DNA of 64,000 nt. Source: Streptomyces anulatus. Its GTDB lineage: Bacteria > Actinomycetota > Actinomycetes > Streptomycetales > Streptomycetaceae. Each line of letters starts with the position of its first letter. Position 1 is the first letter of the stretch. The notes under the pieces are model-generated. The model searched no databases, had not been told where the DNA came from, and saw nothing but the letters and a program-made list of their open reading frames with translations. The position numbers and the translations under genes were made by a program. Location: positions 1 to 64,000 of the forward strand of contig NZ_JOEZ01000012.1 of assembly GCF_000721175.1 (NCBI RefSeq), written 5' to 3'. Of the stretch, positions 46,329 to 55,460 are shown one piece after another.

Positions 46329-47687
46329 ATGGCGATGATGCGGCTCCGGCGCGAGGACCCGCGTCTCGTCGGCTCGTTCCGGCTGCACCGGCGACTCGGC
46401 GCGGGCGGCATGGGCGTCGTCTACCTCGGCTCCGACCGGCGCGGCCAGCGGGTCGCGCTCAAGGTGATCCGGCCCGACCTGGCGGAGGATCAGGAGTTCC
46501 GTTCGCGCTTCGCGCGCGAGGTGTCGGCGGCCCGGCGGATCCGCGGCGGCTGCACGGCCCGGCTGGTCGCCGCCGATCTGGAGGCGGACCGCCCGTGGTT
46601 CGCGACGCAGTACGTACCCGGCCCCTCGCTGCACGACAAGGTCGCCGAGGAGGGCCCCCTGGCCGCCGCCGAGGTCGCCTCGATCGGGGCGGCCCTCTCC
46701 GAGGGTCTGGTGGCGGTGCACGAGGCGGGGGTGGTCCACCGTGACCTGAAGCCGTCGAACATCCTGCTCTCCCCCAAGGGCCCCCGCATCATCGACTTCG
46801 GCATCGCCTGGGCGACCGGGGCGAGCACGCTCACCCATGTCGGTACGGCGGTGGGGTCGCCCGGGTTCCTCGCGCCCGAGCAGGTCCGGGGCGCGGCGGT
46901 GACGCCCGCGACGGACGTCTTCTCGCTCGGCGCGACGCTGGCGTACGCGGCGATGGCCGACTCCCCCTTCGGGCACGGCAGTTCCGAGGTGATGCTGTAC
47001 CGCGTCGTGCACGAGGAGCCGCAGCTCCACGATGTGCACGACGCACTGGCCCCCCTGGTGCGCGCCTGTCTGGCGAAGGACCCGGAGGAGCGGCCCAGCA
47101 CGCTGCAACTGTCCATGCGGCTCAAGGAGATCGCGGCGCGCGAGGCGCAGGGGCTGCACGAGAGCCGGCCGCCAGTCCAGCGCTCCGCCCAGGACGCCGA
47201 CCGGCCGACCGGGCGGATGGCCGATCCGTACTCCGAGCAGCACACCCGCCGTTCGGAGGACCCGTCCGCCTCCCGCCCCCGGTCGGGCAGGCGCGGCGCG
47301 CCCGCGCGTTCGGGACCGCCGCGCACCGGCGGCTCGCGCCCGCAGCAGGCGTCGCGCAACACGACGCGTTCCGGGGGGAAGCGGCAGGGGTCCCCCGCCG
47401 GGACGAACGGCCGGCCCGGAACCCACTCCGGGGGCCGCACGACCTCGGCGGGGCGGCGGCCGGCCAATCCGCGGCTGCTGCGTCAGCGGCTGGTGGTGTT
47501 CGTCGTGGTGACGCTGCTGGTGGCACTGGGCATCGCGGCGGCGCAGGGCTGCCAGGGGCCGGCGCGGGGGATGGGCGGGAAGACCGGGACCGGGACCGGG
47601 GCCGAGCAGGCGAACCGGGTGTCGCAGGCGCAGGCCGTACAGGCCGCGCGAGCACCGGCCGCGCAGAGGCCGCGGCAGTGGTCCTGA
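46329..47687 (+). CDS. Hanks-type Ser/Thr protein kinase, membrane anchored
   Basis: 452 residues. The kinase domain has the glycine loop GAGGMGVV (24-31), K45 in VALKVI, HRDLKPSN with D139 and DFG at 156-158. A long Arg/Ser/Gly-rich linker (about 275-385) leads to one helix (RLVVFVVVTLLVALGIAAA) and a short external end of about 40 Ala/Gln-rich residues. No PASTA repeats or sensor domain are present. The ligand and targets are unknown. It converges with the TrmH-type gene. Confidence 0.92.
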   Translation: MAMMRLRREDPRLVGSFRLHRRLGAGGMGVVYLGSDRRGQRVALKVIRPDLAEDQEFRSRFAREVSAARRIRGGCTARLVAADLEADRPWFATQYVPGPSLHDKVAEEGPLAAAEVASIGAALSEGLVAVHEAGVVHRDLKPSNILLSPKGPRIIDFGIAWATGASTLTHVGTAVGSPGFLAPEQVRGAAVTPATDVFSLGATLAYAAMADSPFGHGSSEVMLYRVVHEEPQLHDVHDALAPLVRACLAKDPEERPSTLQLSMRLKEIAAREAQGLHESRPPVQRSAQDADRPTGRMADPYSEQHTRRSEDPSASRPRSGRRGAPARSGPPRTGGSRPQQASRNTTRSGGKRQGSPAGTNGRPGTHSGGRTTSAGRRPANPRLLRQRLVVFVVVTLLVALGIAAAQGCQGPARGMGGKTGTGTGAEQANRVSQAQAVQAARAPAAQRPRQWS

Positions 47688-47715
47688 CGCCGGAGCCGGC
47701 AGGGGTCGTCCCCGC

Positions 47716-48534
47716 TCAGTTCTCCGGGCGTCCCGTGGCCACCGCGTAGAACGCGACGGCCGCCGCCGCGCCCACGTTCAGAGAGTCGACGCCGTGCGCC
47801 ATCGGGATGCGGACCCATTCGTCGGCGGCCATCAGGGCCTGTGTGGACAGCCCGTCGCCCTCCGCCCCGAGCATCAGCGCCACCCGCTCCAGCCGGTGCG
47901 GGGCCGCCTCGTCGATGCTGGTGGCCTTGGCGTCCGGGGTAAGGGCGAGGAGCCGGAAGCCGGCCTCCCGTACCGTCTCCAGCCCCTTGGGCCAGGCTTC
48001 CAGCCGGGCGTAGGGAACGGAGAAGACGGCGCCCATGGAGACCTTGACCGAGCGCCGGTAGAGCGGGTCGGCGCAGTCCGGTGAGAGCAGGACCGCGTCC
48101 ATGCCCAGGGCCGCCGCGCTGCGGAAGATGGCGCCGATGTTGGTGTGGTCGTTCACCGACTCCATGACCACCACCCGGCGCGCGCCGGCGAGCAGTTCGT
48201 CGGATGCCGGGAGCGGCTTGCGCTGCATGGAGGCGAGCGCACCGCGGTGTACGTGGTAGCCGGTGACGCGTTCGGCGAGCTCGGGAGCGACGGCGTACAC
48301 CGGGGCCGGGACCTCGTCGATGACGTCGCGCATGACGTCGACCCACTTGGCCGAGAGCAGCATGGACCGCATCTCGTACCCGGTCTGCCGGGCGCGTCGG
48401 ATCACCTTCTCGCCCTCGGCGATGAAGAGGCCTTCGGCGGGTTCGCGTCGTCGTCGCAGCTCGACGTCGGTCAGGCCGATGTAGTCGCTCAGCCGGGGGT
48501 CGTCAGGGTCGTCGACGGTGATGAGATCTGCCAC
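47716..48534 (-). CDS. TrmH/SpoU family RNA 2'-O-methyltransferase
   Basis: 272 residues. An N-terminal substrate-binding region (EPAEGLFIAEGEKVIRRA) is followed by the SPOUT knot motifs VVVMESVNDHTNIGAIFRSA, LLSPDCADPLYRRSVKVSMGAV and ALMLGAEGDGLS (motif 3), ending SLNVGAAAAVAFY. It methylates a ribose in rRNA or tRNA with SAM; the exact site cannot be told. It follows cobA/cysG on the same strand. Confidence 0.9.
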   Translation of the reverse strand: MADLITVDDPDDPRLSDYIGLTDVELRRRREPAEGLFIAEGEKVIRRARQTGYEMRSMLLSAKWVDVMRDVIDEVPAPVYAVAPELAERVTGYHVHRGALASMQRKPLPASDELLAGARRVVVMESVNDHTNIGAIFRSAAALGMDAVLLSPDCADPLYRRSVKVSMGAVFSVPYARLEAWPKGLETVREAGFRLLALTPDAKATSIDEAAPHRLERVALMLGAEGDGLSTQALMAADEWVRIPMAHGVDSLNVGAAAAVAFYAVATGRPEN

Positions 48535-48613
48535 AGGGTGATACTGCCTTGTCCGGTGTGTGGTGCCAACGCCTGGGATCGGGATACGTAACCGCGGGTT
48601 ACGTCGCTGCCGG

Positions 48614-49888
48614 TCACGCGGCCGGGTCCGGGGCGCTCCTCGGTGCGGAGTCGGGGCCGACCGTGACGACCTCGCCGATGACGATCACGGCGGGCGGGCG
48701 CACGTCCTCGGCGACCGCGCGCTCCCCGACGTCCGCGAGGGTCGCGTCGACCCGGCGCTGGGCGGCGGTGGTGCCCTCCTGGACGAGGGCGACCGGGGTG
48801 GCCGGGTCCTTGCCGTGGGCGATCAGGGCGGCGGCGATGGCGCCGATCTTGTCGACGGCCATCAGCAGGACGAGGGTGCCGCGCAGCCGGGCGATGGCCT
48901 CCCAGTCGACCAGCGAGCGCGGGTCCTCGGGGGCGACATGGCCGCTGACCACGGTGAACTCATGGGCGACGCCCCGGTGGGTGACCGGGATGCCGGCCGC
49001 ACCGGGGACGGAGATGGTGCTGGAGATCCCGGGGACGACCGTGCAGGGTATGCCTTCGGCGGCCAGCGCCTGGGCTTCCTCCATGCCGCGGCCGAAGACG
49101 AACGGGTCGCCGCCCTTGAGCCGGACCACGGACTTGCCCGCCTTGGCGTGCTCGATCAGCGCCTGGTTGATCGCCTCCTGGGCCATGAACCGCCCGTACG
49201 GGATCTTCGCGGCGTCGATCACCTCGACGTGCGGCGGGAGTTCGTCGAGCAGGTCGCGGGGGCCGAGGCGGTCGGCGATGACCACGTCGGCCTCGGCGAG
49301 GAGGCGGCGGCCGCGGACCGTGATCAGGTCCGGGTCGCCGGGGCCGCCGCCGACGAGCGCGACGCCGGGGGCGCGGGTGCGGTGGTGCGGGGCGGCGAGG
49401 GTGCCGTCGCGCAGGCCCTCGACGATGGCGTCGCGGATGGCGGCGGAGTGCCGGGGGTCGCGGCCCTGGGAGGTGGTGGTGAGGACGGCGACGGTCACGT
49501 TCTCGCTGCGGCCGGTGGCCGGGGTCCAGGCGGTGGCGGCCTCGGCGTCGTCGGCCCGGACGCACCAGGTGCGGGTGCGCTCGGCCTCGGCGGACGCGGC
49601 GTCGTTGGCCGTGGTGTCGGAGGAGGCGATCAGGGCGTACCAGGTGTCGGCGAGGTCGCCGTCCTGGTAGCGGCGGCGCTCCCAGCGGATCTCCCCGGCG
49701 TCCGCCATGGCCTCGACGGAGGGCGTCGCGGAGGGGGAGATCAGCGTGATGACGGCACCGGTGGCGATGAGCTGCGGCAGTCGGCGCTGGGCGACCTGGC
49801 CGCCGCCGACGACGACGACCCGGCGGCCGTGCAGGCGCAGTCCTACGGGGTACGCGGGGTGGTCGGCGTGGTCTGCGTGCTCGGCCAT
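48614..49888 (-). CDS. cysG: siroheme synthase-type fusion: precorrin-2 dehydrogenase + uroporphyrinogen-III C-methyltransferase
   Basis: 424 residues. The N-terminal 150 residues are a CysG-B-like Rossmann domain (GRRVVVVGGGQVAQRRL). The C-terminal domain is the SUMT module (VALVGGGPGDPDLITVRG, VVRLKGGDPFVFGRGMEE, GIPVTHRG). It makes precorrin-2, the branch point to siroheme and cobalamin. No separate ferrochelatase domain is obvious beyond the CysG-B part. Nearby CobT and CobL point to use in cobalamin synthesis. A gene symbol of cobA is also used for such proteins. Confidence 0.92.
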   Translation of the reverse strand: MAEHADHADHPAYPVGLRLHGRRVVVVGGGQVAQRRLPQLIATGAVITLISPSATPSVEAMADAGEIRWERRRYQDGDLADTWYALIASSDTTANDAASAEAERTRTWCVRADDAEAATAWTPATGRSENVTVAVLTTTSQGRDPRHSAAIRDAIVEGLRDGTLAAPHHRTRAPGVALVGGGPGDPDLITVRGRRLLAEADVVIADRLGPRDLLDELPPHVEVIDAAKIPYGRFMAQEAINQALIEHAKAGKSVVRLKGGDPFVFGRGMEEAQALAAEGIPCTVVPGISSTISVPGAAGIPVTHRGVAHEFTVVSGHVAPEDPRSLVDWEAIARLRGTLVLLMAVDKIGAIAAALIAHGKDPATPVALVQEGTTAAQRRVDATLADVGERAVAEDVRPPAVIVIGEVVTVGPDSAPRSAPDPAA

Positions 49889-50201
49889 GGCGGTACGGGC
49901 TCCTCGTGCGGGTGCTGCGTAGGCCGCTGCGGCGGTGGAGCGGCTGTGACGTGCGGAAAGCGGGGTTCCCGGTGAGGGACACGATACGGGGTGGGGGTGG
50001 GTGGGGGCCGGGGGCGCCGGGGTGGGGCGGGTGGGGGCGCCCGCGACGGGCCTTGTCCCCGACCCCCCTTCCCGAAACCGGGGCTCCGCCCCGGGCCCCG
50101 GTCTGTCCTCAAGCGCCGGACGGGCTGAGGTCCGGGGCCCCGGCTCCTCGAACGCCGGAGAGGCTGGACACCGGGCGCCGAAGGGGCTGACGGGCCGCGG
50201 G
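49889..50201. other. intergenic region carrying streptomycete repeats
   Basis: 313 bases between cobT and cysG, both minus strand. The half next to cobT holds the repeat units listed separately; the rest is very G/T rich on the plus strand (runs of GGTGGGGGT). No gene is supported. The cysG promoter must lie here. Confidence 0.6.
50106..50189 (-). repeat. three degenerate units of an intergenic Streptomyces repeat
   Basis: Minus-strand units begin CAGCC and carry TCCGGCG or TTCGGCG: 50168-50189, 50145-50166 and 50106-50127 (CAGCCCGTCCGGCGCTTGAG type). A GC-rich palindrome (ACCGGGGC/GCCCCGGT) follows near 50070-50103. This CAGCCCGTCCGGCG sequence is familiar from many Streptomyces intergenic regions. 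It starts right after the cobT stop and may act in termination. Confidence 0.65.
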
Positions 50202-53200
50202 CTACTTCTCCGTCACGCCCGCCGAGTCGAACGTCGCCACCTCGTGCATCGCGCGCGCCGCGCTCTGCACGATCGGGAGCGCCAGCAGCGCGCCGGTGCC
50301 CTCGCCCAGGCGCAGGTCGAGGTCGACCAGCGGGCGCAGGCCCAGCTTGTTGAGCGCGGCGACGTGGCCGGGCTCCGCGCTGCGGTGGCCGGCGATGCAG
50401 GCGGCCAGTGCCTCGGGGGCGATGGCGCGGGCGACCAGGGCCGCCGCGCCCGCGCTCACGCCGTCCAGGATCACCGGCGTACGCAGGGAGGCTCCGCCGA
50501 GGAGGAAGCCGGCCATCGCCGCGTGCTCCAGGCCGCCTACCGCCGCGAGCACGCCGATCGGGTCGGCGGGGTCCGGCTGGTGCAGGTCAAGGGCGCGGCG
50601 GACGACGTCGACCTTGCGGGCGTGCATCTCGTCGTTGATGCCGGTCCCCCGGCCGGTCACCTCGGAGGCGTCGATCCTGGTGTACACGCAGATCAGCGCC
50701 GCCGACGCGGTGGTGTTGGCGATGCCCATCTCGCCGGTGAGCAGGGCCTTGTTGCCGGCCGCCACCAGGTCGCGGGCGGTCTCGATGCCGACCTCGATCG
50801 CGGCGAGGACCTCTTCGCGGCTGAGCGCGGGGCCCGTGGTGAAGTCCGCCGTTCCGGGCCGCACCTTGCGGGGCAGCAGGCCGGGGGTCGCGGGCAGGTC
50901 CGAGGCCACGCCGACGTCCACCACGCAGACCTCCGCGCCGACCTGGGCCGCGAACGCGTTGCAGACGGCTCCGCCGCCCAGGAAGTTCGCCACCATCTGG
51001 GCGGTGACCTCCTGCGGCCAGGCGGTGACACCCTGGGCGTGCACCCCGTGGTCGCCGGCGAAGATCGCGACCGCCGCGGGCTCCGGGATCGGCGGCGGGC
51101 ACATCCGGGAGAGCCCGGACAGCTGCGCGGAGATGATCTCCAGCATGCCGAGCGCGCCGGCGGGCTTCGTCATCCGCTTCTGGCGTTCCCACGCCTCGCC
51201 GAGCGCCTTCGCGTCAAGCGGGCGGATCGCGGAGATCGTCTCCTGGAGCAGGTCGTGCGGCTCGGCGCCGGGCAGTGCGCGACGGCCGTACGTCTCCTCG
51301 TGGACGACCCAGGACAGCGGGCGGCGCTTGGACCAGCCCGCCTGCATCAGCTCGGGTTCCTCGGGGAACTCGTCGACGTAACCGACACAGAGGTAGGCCA
51401 CCACTTCGAGGTGCTCGGGCAGGCCCAGGGCCCGCACCATCTCCCGCTCGTCGAAGAAGCTGACCCAGCCGACGCCGAGGCCCTCGGCGCGGGCCGCGAG
51501 CCACAGGTTCTCGACGGCGAGCGCCGAGGAGTAGGGCGCCATCTGCGGCTGGGTGTGCCGGCCGAGGGTGTGGCGGCCGCCGCGGGTGGGGTCGGCGGTC
51601 ACGACGATGTTCACCGGGGTGTCGAGGATCGCCTCGATCTTCAGTTCCTTGAACTGCTTCGCCCGGCCCTTGGGCAGCGACTTGGCGTAGGCCTCGCGCT
51701 GGCTCTCGGCCAGTTCGTGCATGGAGCGACGCGTCTCCGCCGAGCGGATGACGACGAAGTCCCACGGCTGCGAGTGCCCGACGCTCGGCGCGGTGTGCGC
51801 CGCCTCCAGCACCCGGAGCAGGACGTCGTGCGGAATCGGGTCGCTGCGGAAGCCGTTGCGGATGTCACGGCGCTCGCGCATGACCCGGAGCACCGCTTCC
51901 CGTTCGGCGTCGTCGTAGCCGGGGGCGGGCGGGGTGAACGGCTCGGCGGGCTCCTCGGGCTGCTGTGCCGGCCCGTCCTGCCGCGGAGCCGCGCTCTGCG
52001 GTGCCTCGGCCTGCGTCTGCTGGGCGGGCTCCAGCGGCTCCGGAAGCTCCGGCGTCTCGATGACCTCGGGGCCGGTGCCGTCCTCGGCGACGGGCGCGAC
52101 CGCTTGGGCTGCTTCCGCTTCGCCGGCCGCTTCTGCCGTCGTTGCCTCTGCCGGCTCCTGGGCAGGGGCCGGGGTGGCTTCCTGCTCCGTCACGGGGAGC
52201 TGCTGGGCCGTCGCCTCAGCCACGGGCTCCTCGGCGACGGGCTCGGGCTGTACGGGCTCGGGAGCGATCGGCGCGGCCACCGGCTCCGGAGCCGCGACGG
52301 CCTCCGGGCTCTCGGTCACCGCTTCGGCCGGGACCGGCTCGGGGGTCGGCTCGACGGCCTGCTCCTGCTCGGGCCGCGTCACCGGCTCGGCGGCGGGCGG
52401 AGCCTGTGCCGGGGTCTGGGGCTGGACCTCGACCCGGGGTTCGGGGGCGGGTACTTCCGCCGGGACGACCTGTGCCTCGGGCTCCGGGGCCACCGGTGCC
52501 TCGGGGACGGCCTGTGCCTCGGGCTCCGGGGCCACCGGCGCCTCGGGGACGGCCTGTGCCTCGGGCTCCGGGGCCACCGGCGCCTCGGGGACGGCGGCCA
52601 CCTCGTCCGTCGGGGGCTGGACAGGTGCGTCCGCCGGAGTTTCCGGCTGGGTCGCCTCGGGCTCCGGGACGAGGACCGGGCCGGCGGGAGGCAGCTCCAC
52701 GGCGGCGGCCGGCTCGGGGACGACCGTTTCTGCCGGGACGGCCTCGGGGGCGGGCTCGGGCTGCGCACCGGCAGCGGACTGCACCGGCTCGTCCGGCCGC
52801 ACCGGCTGGTCCAGCTGCTCGACCGGGGCCGCCGCGGTTTCCGGGGCGGGCACCGCCACCGGCTCGGCCGGCTGACCCGGCTGACTCGGCGGAACCGCCT
52901 GAACCGCCTCGACCGACTGCTCGGCCTCGACCACAGCAGGCTCCGCGACCAGCGGCTCGGCCACCGACTGCTCGGCCACCGCAGGATCCGCCACCGCCTG
53001 CTCGGCCTCGATGATCTGCTCCGGCTGCTGAGCCTCCTCCGGAGCCACCGGCTCCGCGAGGACCTGCTCCGGCTCCGGCTGTTGCGGCTGTGCCCCCCAC
53101 GGGGCGCCGGCCTGCGGCGGGATCTCTCCCAGCTGCGGTCCCGGCAGGGTCGAAGGGTCCTCGGCCGGGACGTCGACGTACTCGGGGCCCGTCGTCGGCG

Positions 53201-53774
53201 GGCCCGCGTGGCGTGCGGGGGCGGCGGTCCTGGTGGCTCCGGCCGGGCCGCGGTCGGCGAGCGAGCGCACGACGCCGCCGCCCTGCGTGCCGCCGTACGT
53301 CGGTGCCTCTGCGGAGGCGGGGCCCCGGTGCAGGGGACGGTGTGCGGGGGCGGCGGCCGCGTGTGCGCCGACCGGTGCGGGCCCGGGCGCCGGGATCCGT
53401 ACGCCGTTGAGGTCCACGGAGCCGGAGTCACGGCCACCGGACTCATGGGTGCCGTGCGTCTCGGCGGGAGCAGGGGCAGCCTGGACCTGCTGCGCGGGAA
53501 CCTGCGGCTGAGGCTGCTGCCCACCGTGCTCCGGCGCGAGCGGCTGCGCCACCGCCGCCGGTGCGGCGGGCTGGCCCTGCGCGGGGGCCGGAGCGGCCTG
53601 CGGGTCGCTCCAGGCGCCCTGGGAGGTCGGCATCAGCAGAAGGTCGTCGTCCTCGGGGGTGTGCTCGGAGGGGTCGAGGAAGGTGTACGCGTCCGGGGCG
53701 GGGATGCCCGGCTGCTCCACCATGCCTGCGTTCTCCGGCAGTCCCTCGCCCGGGATCTGGCCGGTGTCAGTCAT
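50202..53774 (-). CDS. cobT: BluB-CobT fusion with long disordered N-terminus
   Basis: 1190 residues in three parts. Residues 1 to about 610 are low complexity (Pro, Ala, Glu, Val), with tandem VPEAPVAPEPEAQA units, after a less biased first 55 residues (PDAYTFLDPSEHTPEDDD). Residues about 615-830 are a nitroreductase-fold BluB-like domain (RERRDIRNGFRSDPIP, HTAPSVGHSQPWDF), which makes 5,6-dimethylbenzimidazole from FMN. Residues about 835-1190 are CobT (GALGMLE, FAGDHGVHAQGVTAWP, GEMGIANTTASAAL), which activates the base with nicotinate mononucleotide. The fusion puts lower-ligand synthesis and activation in one chain. Confidence 0.92.
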   Translation of the reverse strand: MTDTGQIPGEGLPENAGMVEQPGIPAPDAYTFLDPSEHTPEDDDLLLMPTSQGAWSDPQAAPAPAQGQPAAPAAVAQPLAPEHGGQQPQPQVPAQQVQAAPAPAETHGTHESGGRDSGSVDLNGVRIPAPGPAPVGAHAAAAPAHRPLHRGPASAEAPTYGGTQGGGVVRSLADRGPAGATRTAAPARHAGPPTTGPEYVDVPAEDPSTLPGPQLGEIPPQAGAPWGAQPQQPEPEQVLAEPVAPEEAQQPEQIIEAEQAVADPAVAEQSVAEPLVAEPAVVEAEQSVEAVQAVPPSQPGQPAEPVAVPAPETAAAPVEQLDQPVRPDEPVQSAAGAQPEPAPEAVPAETVVPEPAAAVELPPAGPVLVPEPEATQPETPADAPVQPPTDEVAAVPEAPVAPEPEAQAVPEAPVAPEPEAQAVPEAPVAPEPEAQVVPAEVPAPEPRVEVQPQTPAQAPPAAEPVTRPEQEQAVEPTPEPVPAEAVTESPEAVAAPEPVAAPIAPEPVQPEPVAEEPVAEATAQQLPVTEQEATPAPAQEPAEATTAEAAGEAEAAQAVAPVAEDGTGPEVIETPELPEPLEPAQQTQAEAPQSAAPRQDGPAQQPEEPAEPFTPPAPGYDDAEREAVLRVMRERRDIRNGFRSDPIPHDVLLRVLEAAHTAPSVGHSQPWDFVVIRSAETRRSMHELAESQREAYAKSLPKGRAKQFKELKIEAILDTPVNIVVTADPTRGGRHTLGRHTQPQMAPYSSALAVENLWLAARAEGLGVGWVSFFDEREMVRALGLPEHLEVVAYLCVGYVDEFPEEPELMQAGWSKRRPLSWVVHEETYGRRALPGAEPHDLLQETISAIRPLDAKALGEAWERQKRMTKPAGALGMLEIISAQLSGLSRMCPPPIPEPAAVAIFAGDHGVHAQGVTAWPQEVTAQMVANFLGGGAVCNAFAAQVGAEVCVVDVGVASDLPATPGLLPRKVRPGTADFTTGPALSREEVLAAIEVGIETARDLVAAGNKALLTGEMGIANTTASAALICVYTRIDASEVTGRGTGINDEMHARKVDVVRRALDLHQPDPADPIGVLAAVGGLEHAAMAGFLLGGASLRTPVILDGVSAGAAALVARAIAPEALAACIAGHRSAEPGHVAALNKLGLRPLVDLDLRLGEGTGALLALPIVQSAARAMHEVATFDSAGVTEK
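52457..52600. repeat. 42-bp tandem repeat in the disordered part of the BluB-CobT gene
   Basis: Two full 42-base units (52499-52540, 52541-52582) are nearly identical and are flanked by partial copies. They are in frame and encode VPEAPVAPEPEAQA-type units. Confidence 0.85.
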
Positions 53775-54107
53775 GCGTACCCCTCGCCCATCGTCAGTGC
53801 TCCTTCGGCCCTTCGCCCGGGACGCCGAACCACGGCACGCCGGCGCTCGTCATCAAGAACGAGCGGGCTCGCCGCGCGGCACGAAACGCCCGCGGGGCTT
53901 CCTATTCTCGCGGCCGTTCGCCGCCGCGACAGGCAGTTCTGCCACGGCTCACTGTGGACTGCGCCACGTTGCGCGTCCCCCGGGTTGTGCCGTACCACAG
54001 TGCGGACCAAAACGGTCCACTTTTCCGGACATTGACGAACGAAGCGACGAACGGCCGGGCGTGGTACAACAATCGGCCAGCCTACCTCGCGTACCGGGCC
54101 GAGCGGG
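53775..54107 (-). other. intergenic region upstream of the BluB-CobT gene
   Basis: 333 bases. A small hairpin GGACC-AAAAC-GGTCC lies near 54004-54018. I looked for the conserved boxes of a cobalamin riboswitch on the minus strand and did not find them. The region is less GC-rich than neighbours near 53990-54080, consistent with a promoter. No gene is supported. Confidence 0.5.
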
Positions 54108-55346
54108 TCAGGGGGCGAGGTCCGAACGCCGCGCGGACAGCAGGAACACGACCGACCTTTCGCGCTCGGTCCAGGCGGTGGTGTCCAGGTCGACGGACTG
54201 GAGCAGTGCGCATTCGACCGTGTAGCCGTTGCCGGTGAGCGCCGCGCCGAGGGCCTCGGCCTCGTCCCGGGTCGAGGCGTGGGTCACGATGCGTTCGGGG
54301 CGGCGGTCGGCGACCGCGGTGGCCACCGGCACTCCCCCGCCGCCGATCCGTACGACGTCCGGTTCGGGCAGCCGTTCCAGGACGTGCGGGGCGCGGCCGC
54401 GGACCACCTGGACCGGGACGCCGAAGGCGCGGGCGGCTGCCTCGGTGCGGGCGCAGGCGGCCGGGTCGGCGTCGACGGCGAGTACCGCCGCGCCGAAGCG
54501 GGCCGCCTCGACCGCCAGGGCGCCGCTGCCGGAGCCGATGTCCCAGACCAGGTCGCCGGTGCGGGGGCCGAGGCGGGCGAGCTGGGCGGCGCGCAGACCG
54601 GGGAACTCGCCCTCGCCGGACTCCTGCATCCGCTCCACCCCGGCGGCCCGGTAGGCCTCGGCGGGCAGGGCCCAGCCCCGTATCCCCTGGGGGTAGGCGG
54701 GCTGGCGGCCGGCGATCCAGGCGCCGGCGGCGGTGGTCTCGGGGCCGCCGCCGATGACGATGACGACGTTGGGGTCGCGCCAGGCGTGGTCGGCGGCCTT
54801 GTCGGAGGTGAGGACGGTGACGCGCTCGCGGTCGGTGCCGAGTTCCTCGCAGATGACGAAGGTGCGGTGGATCCCGTCGAGGAGGAGGGCCAGTTCGGCG
54901 GGTCCGGCGCCCGGTGAGGTGAGGACGGCGACCTTGTGGTGGGCCCGGCAGACGTTGACCGCGCGGCGCAGGGTGCGGGGGTGGGCAACGACGATCTGGG
55001 CGTCGTCCCAGGGCATGCCGGCCCGGGCGAAGGCGGTGGCCACGGAGGAGACGGCGGGGACGACCTCGACCTCCAGGCCGTGTTCGCGGTCGCGGAGCGT
55101 GCGGACGACGCCGAAGAAGCCGGGGTCGCCGTCGGCGAGGACCACGGCGCTGCCGCGGTGTCCGGCGATCCTGCGGGCGGCCAGGTCGACGCTGCCGAGG
55201 CGGATGCGTTCGGCGTTCGGAGGCACTTCCGGCAGGGCGAGGTGGTGGGCGGCGCCCGCGACGAGCGTGGCGGCCGAGAGCGCGGCCGTGGCCGCTCTGG
55301 TCAGTGGCGAGCCGTCCCAGCCGATCACCGTGACCCGGTCGGCCAT
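54108..55346 (-). CDS. cobL: precorrin-6Y C5,15-methyltransferase (decarboxylating), CbiE-CbiT fusion
   Basis: 412 residues. The N-terminal CbiE-type methyltransferase domain has VVLADGDPGFFGVVRTL and VVPAVSSVATAFARAG. The C-terminal CbiT domain has the SAM motif VWDIGSGSGALAVEAA near residue 260. It methylates C5 and C15 and removes a carboxyl group in corrin ring synthesis. It stands upstream of the BluB-CobT gene on the same strand with a 333-base gap. The ATG at 55346 follows GGAGACAG. Confidence 0.93.
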   Translation of the reverse strand: MADRVTVIGWDGSPLTRAATAALSAATLVAGAAHHLALPEVPPNAERIRLGSVDLAARRIAGHRGSAVVLADGDPGFFGVVRTLRDREHGLEVEVVPAVSSVATAFARAGMPWDDAQIVVAHPRTLRRAVNVCRAHHKVAVLTSPGAGPAELALLLDGIHRTFVICEELGTDRERVTVLTSDKAADHAWRDPNVVIVIGGGPETTAAGAWIAGRQPAYPQGIRGWALPAEAYRAAGVERMQESGEGEFPGLRAAQLARLGPRTGDLVWDIGSGSGALAVEAARFGAAVLAVDADPAACARTEAAARAFGVPVQVVRGRAPHVLERLPEPDVVRIGGGGVPVATAVADRRPERIVTHASTRDEAEALGAALTGNGYTVECALLQSVDLDTTAWTERERSVVFLLSARRSDLAP

Positions 55347-55460
55347 CGTCGTCTGTCTCCTGGGGTGTCGGAGGGAGCGGGGCGTTGCCCGTGCATGCCG
55401 GGCAGGGGTGAGGGTATCCGGTCCGGACCTTGGGCCCGCGGGTGGCCTCGGGCTCTACCT

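Noticed and set aside
50001..54035. A very long open frame on the plus strand opposite the BluB-CobT gene
   Set aside because: It is antisense to a gene with clear BluB and CobT domains; its product is Gly/Arg-rich with no family features. Such frames arise on the opposite strand of GC3-rich genes.
53775..54107. Possible cobalamin riboswitch before the BluB-CobT gene
   Set aside because: I looked for the conserved B12-box and other boxes on the minus strand and did not see them; only a small unrelated hairpin is present.
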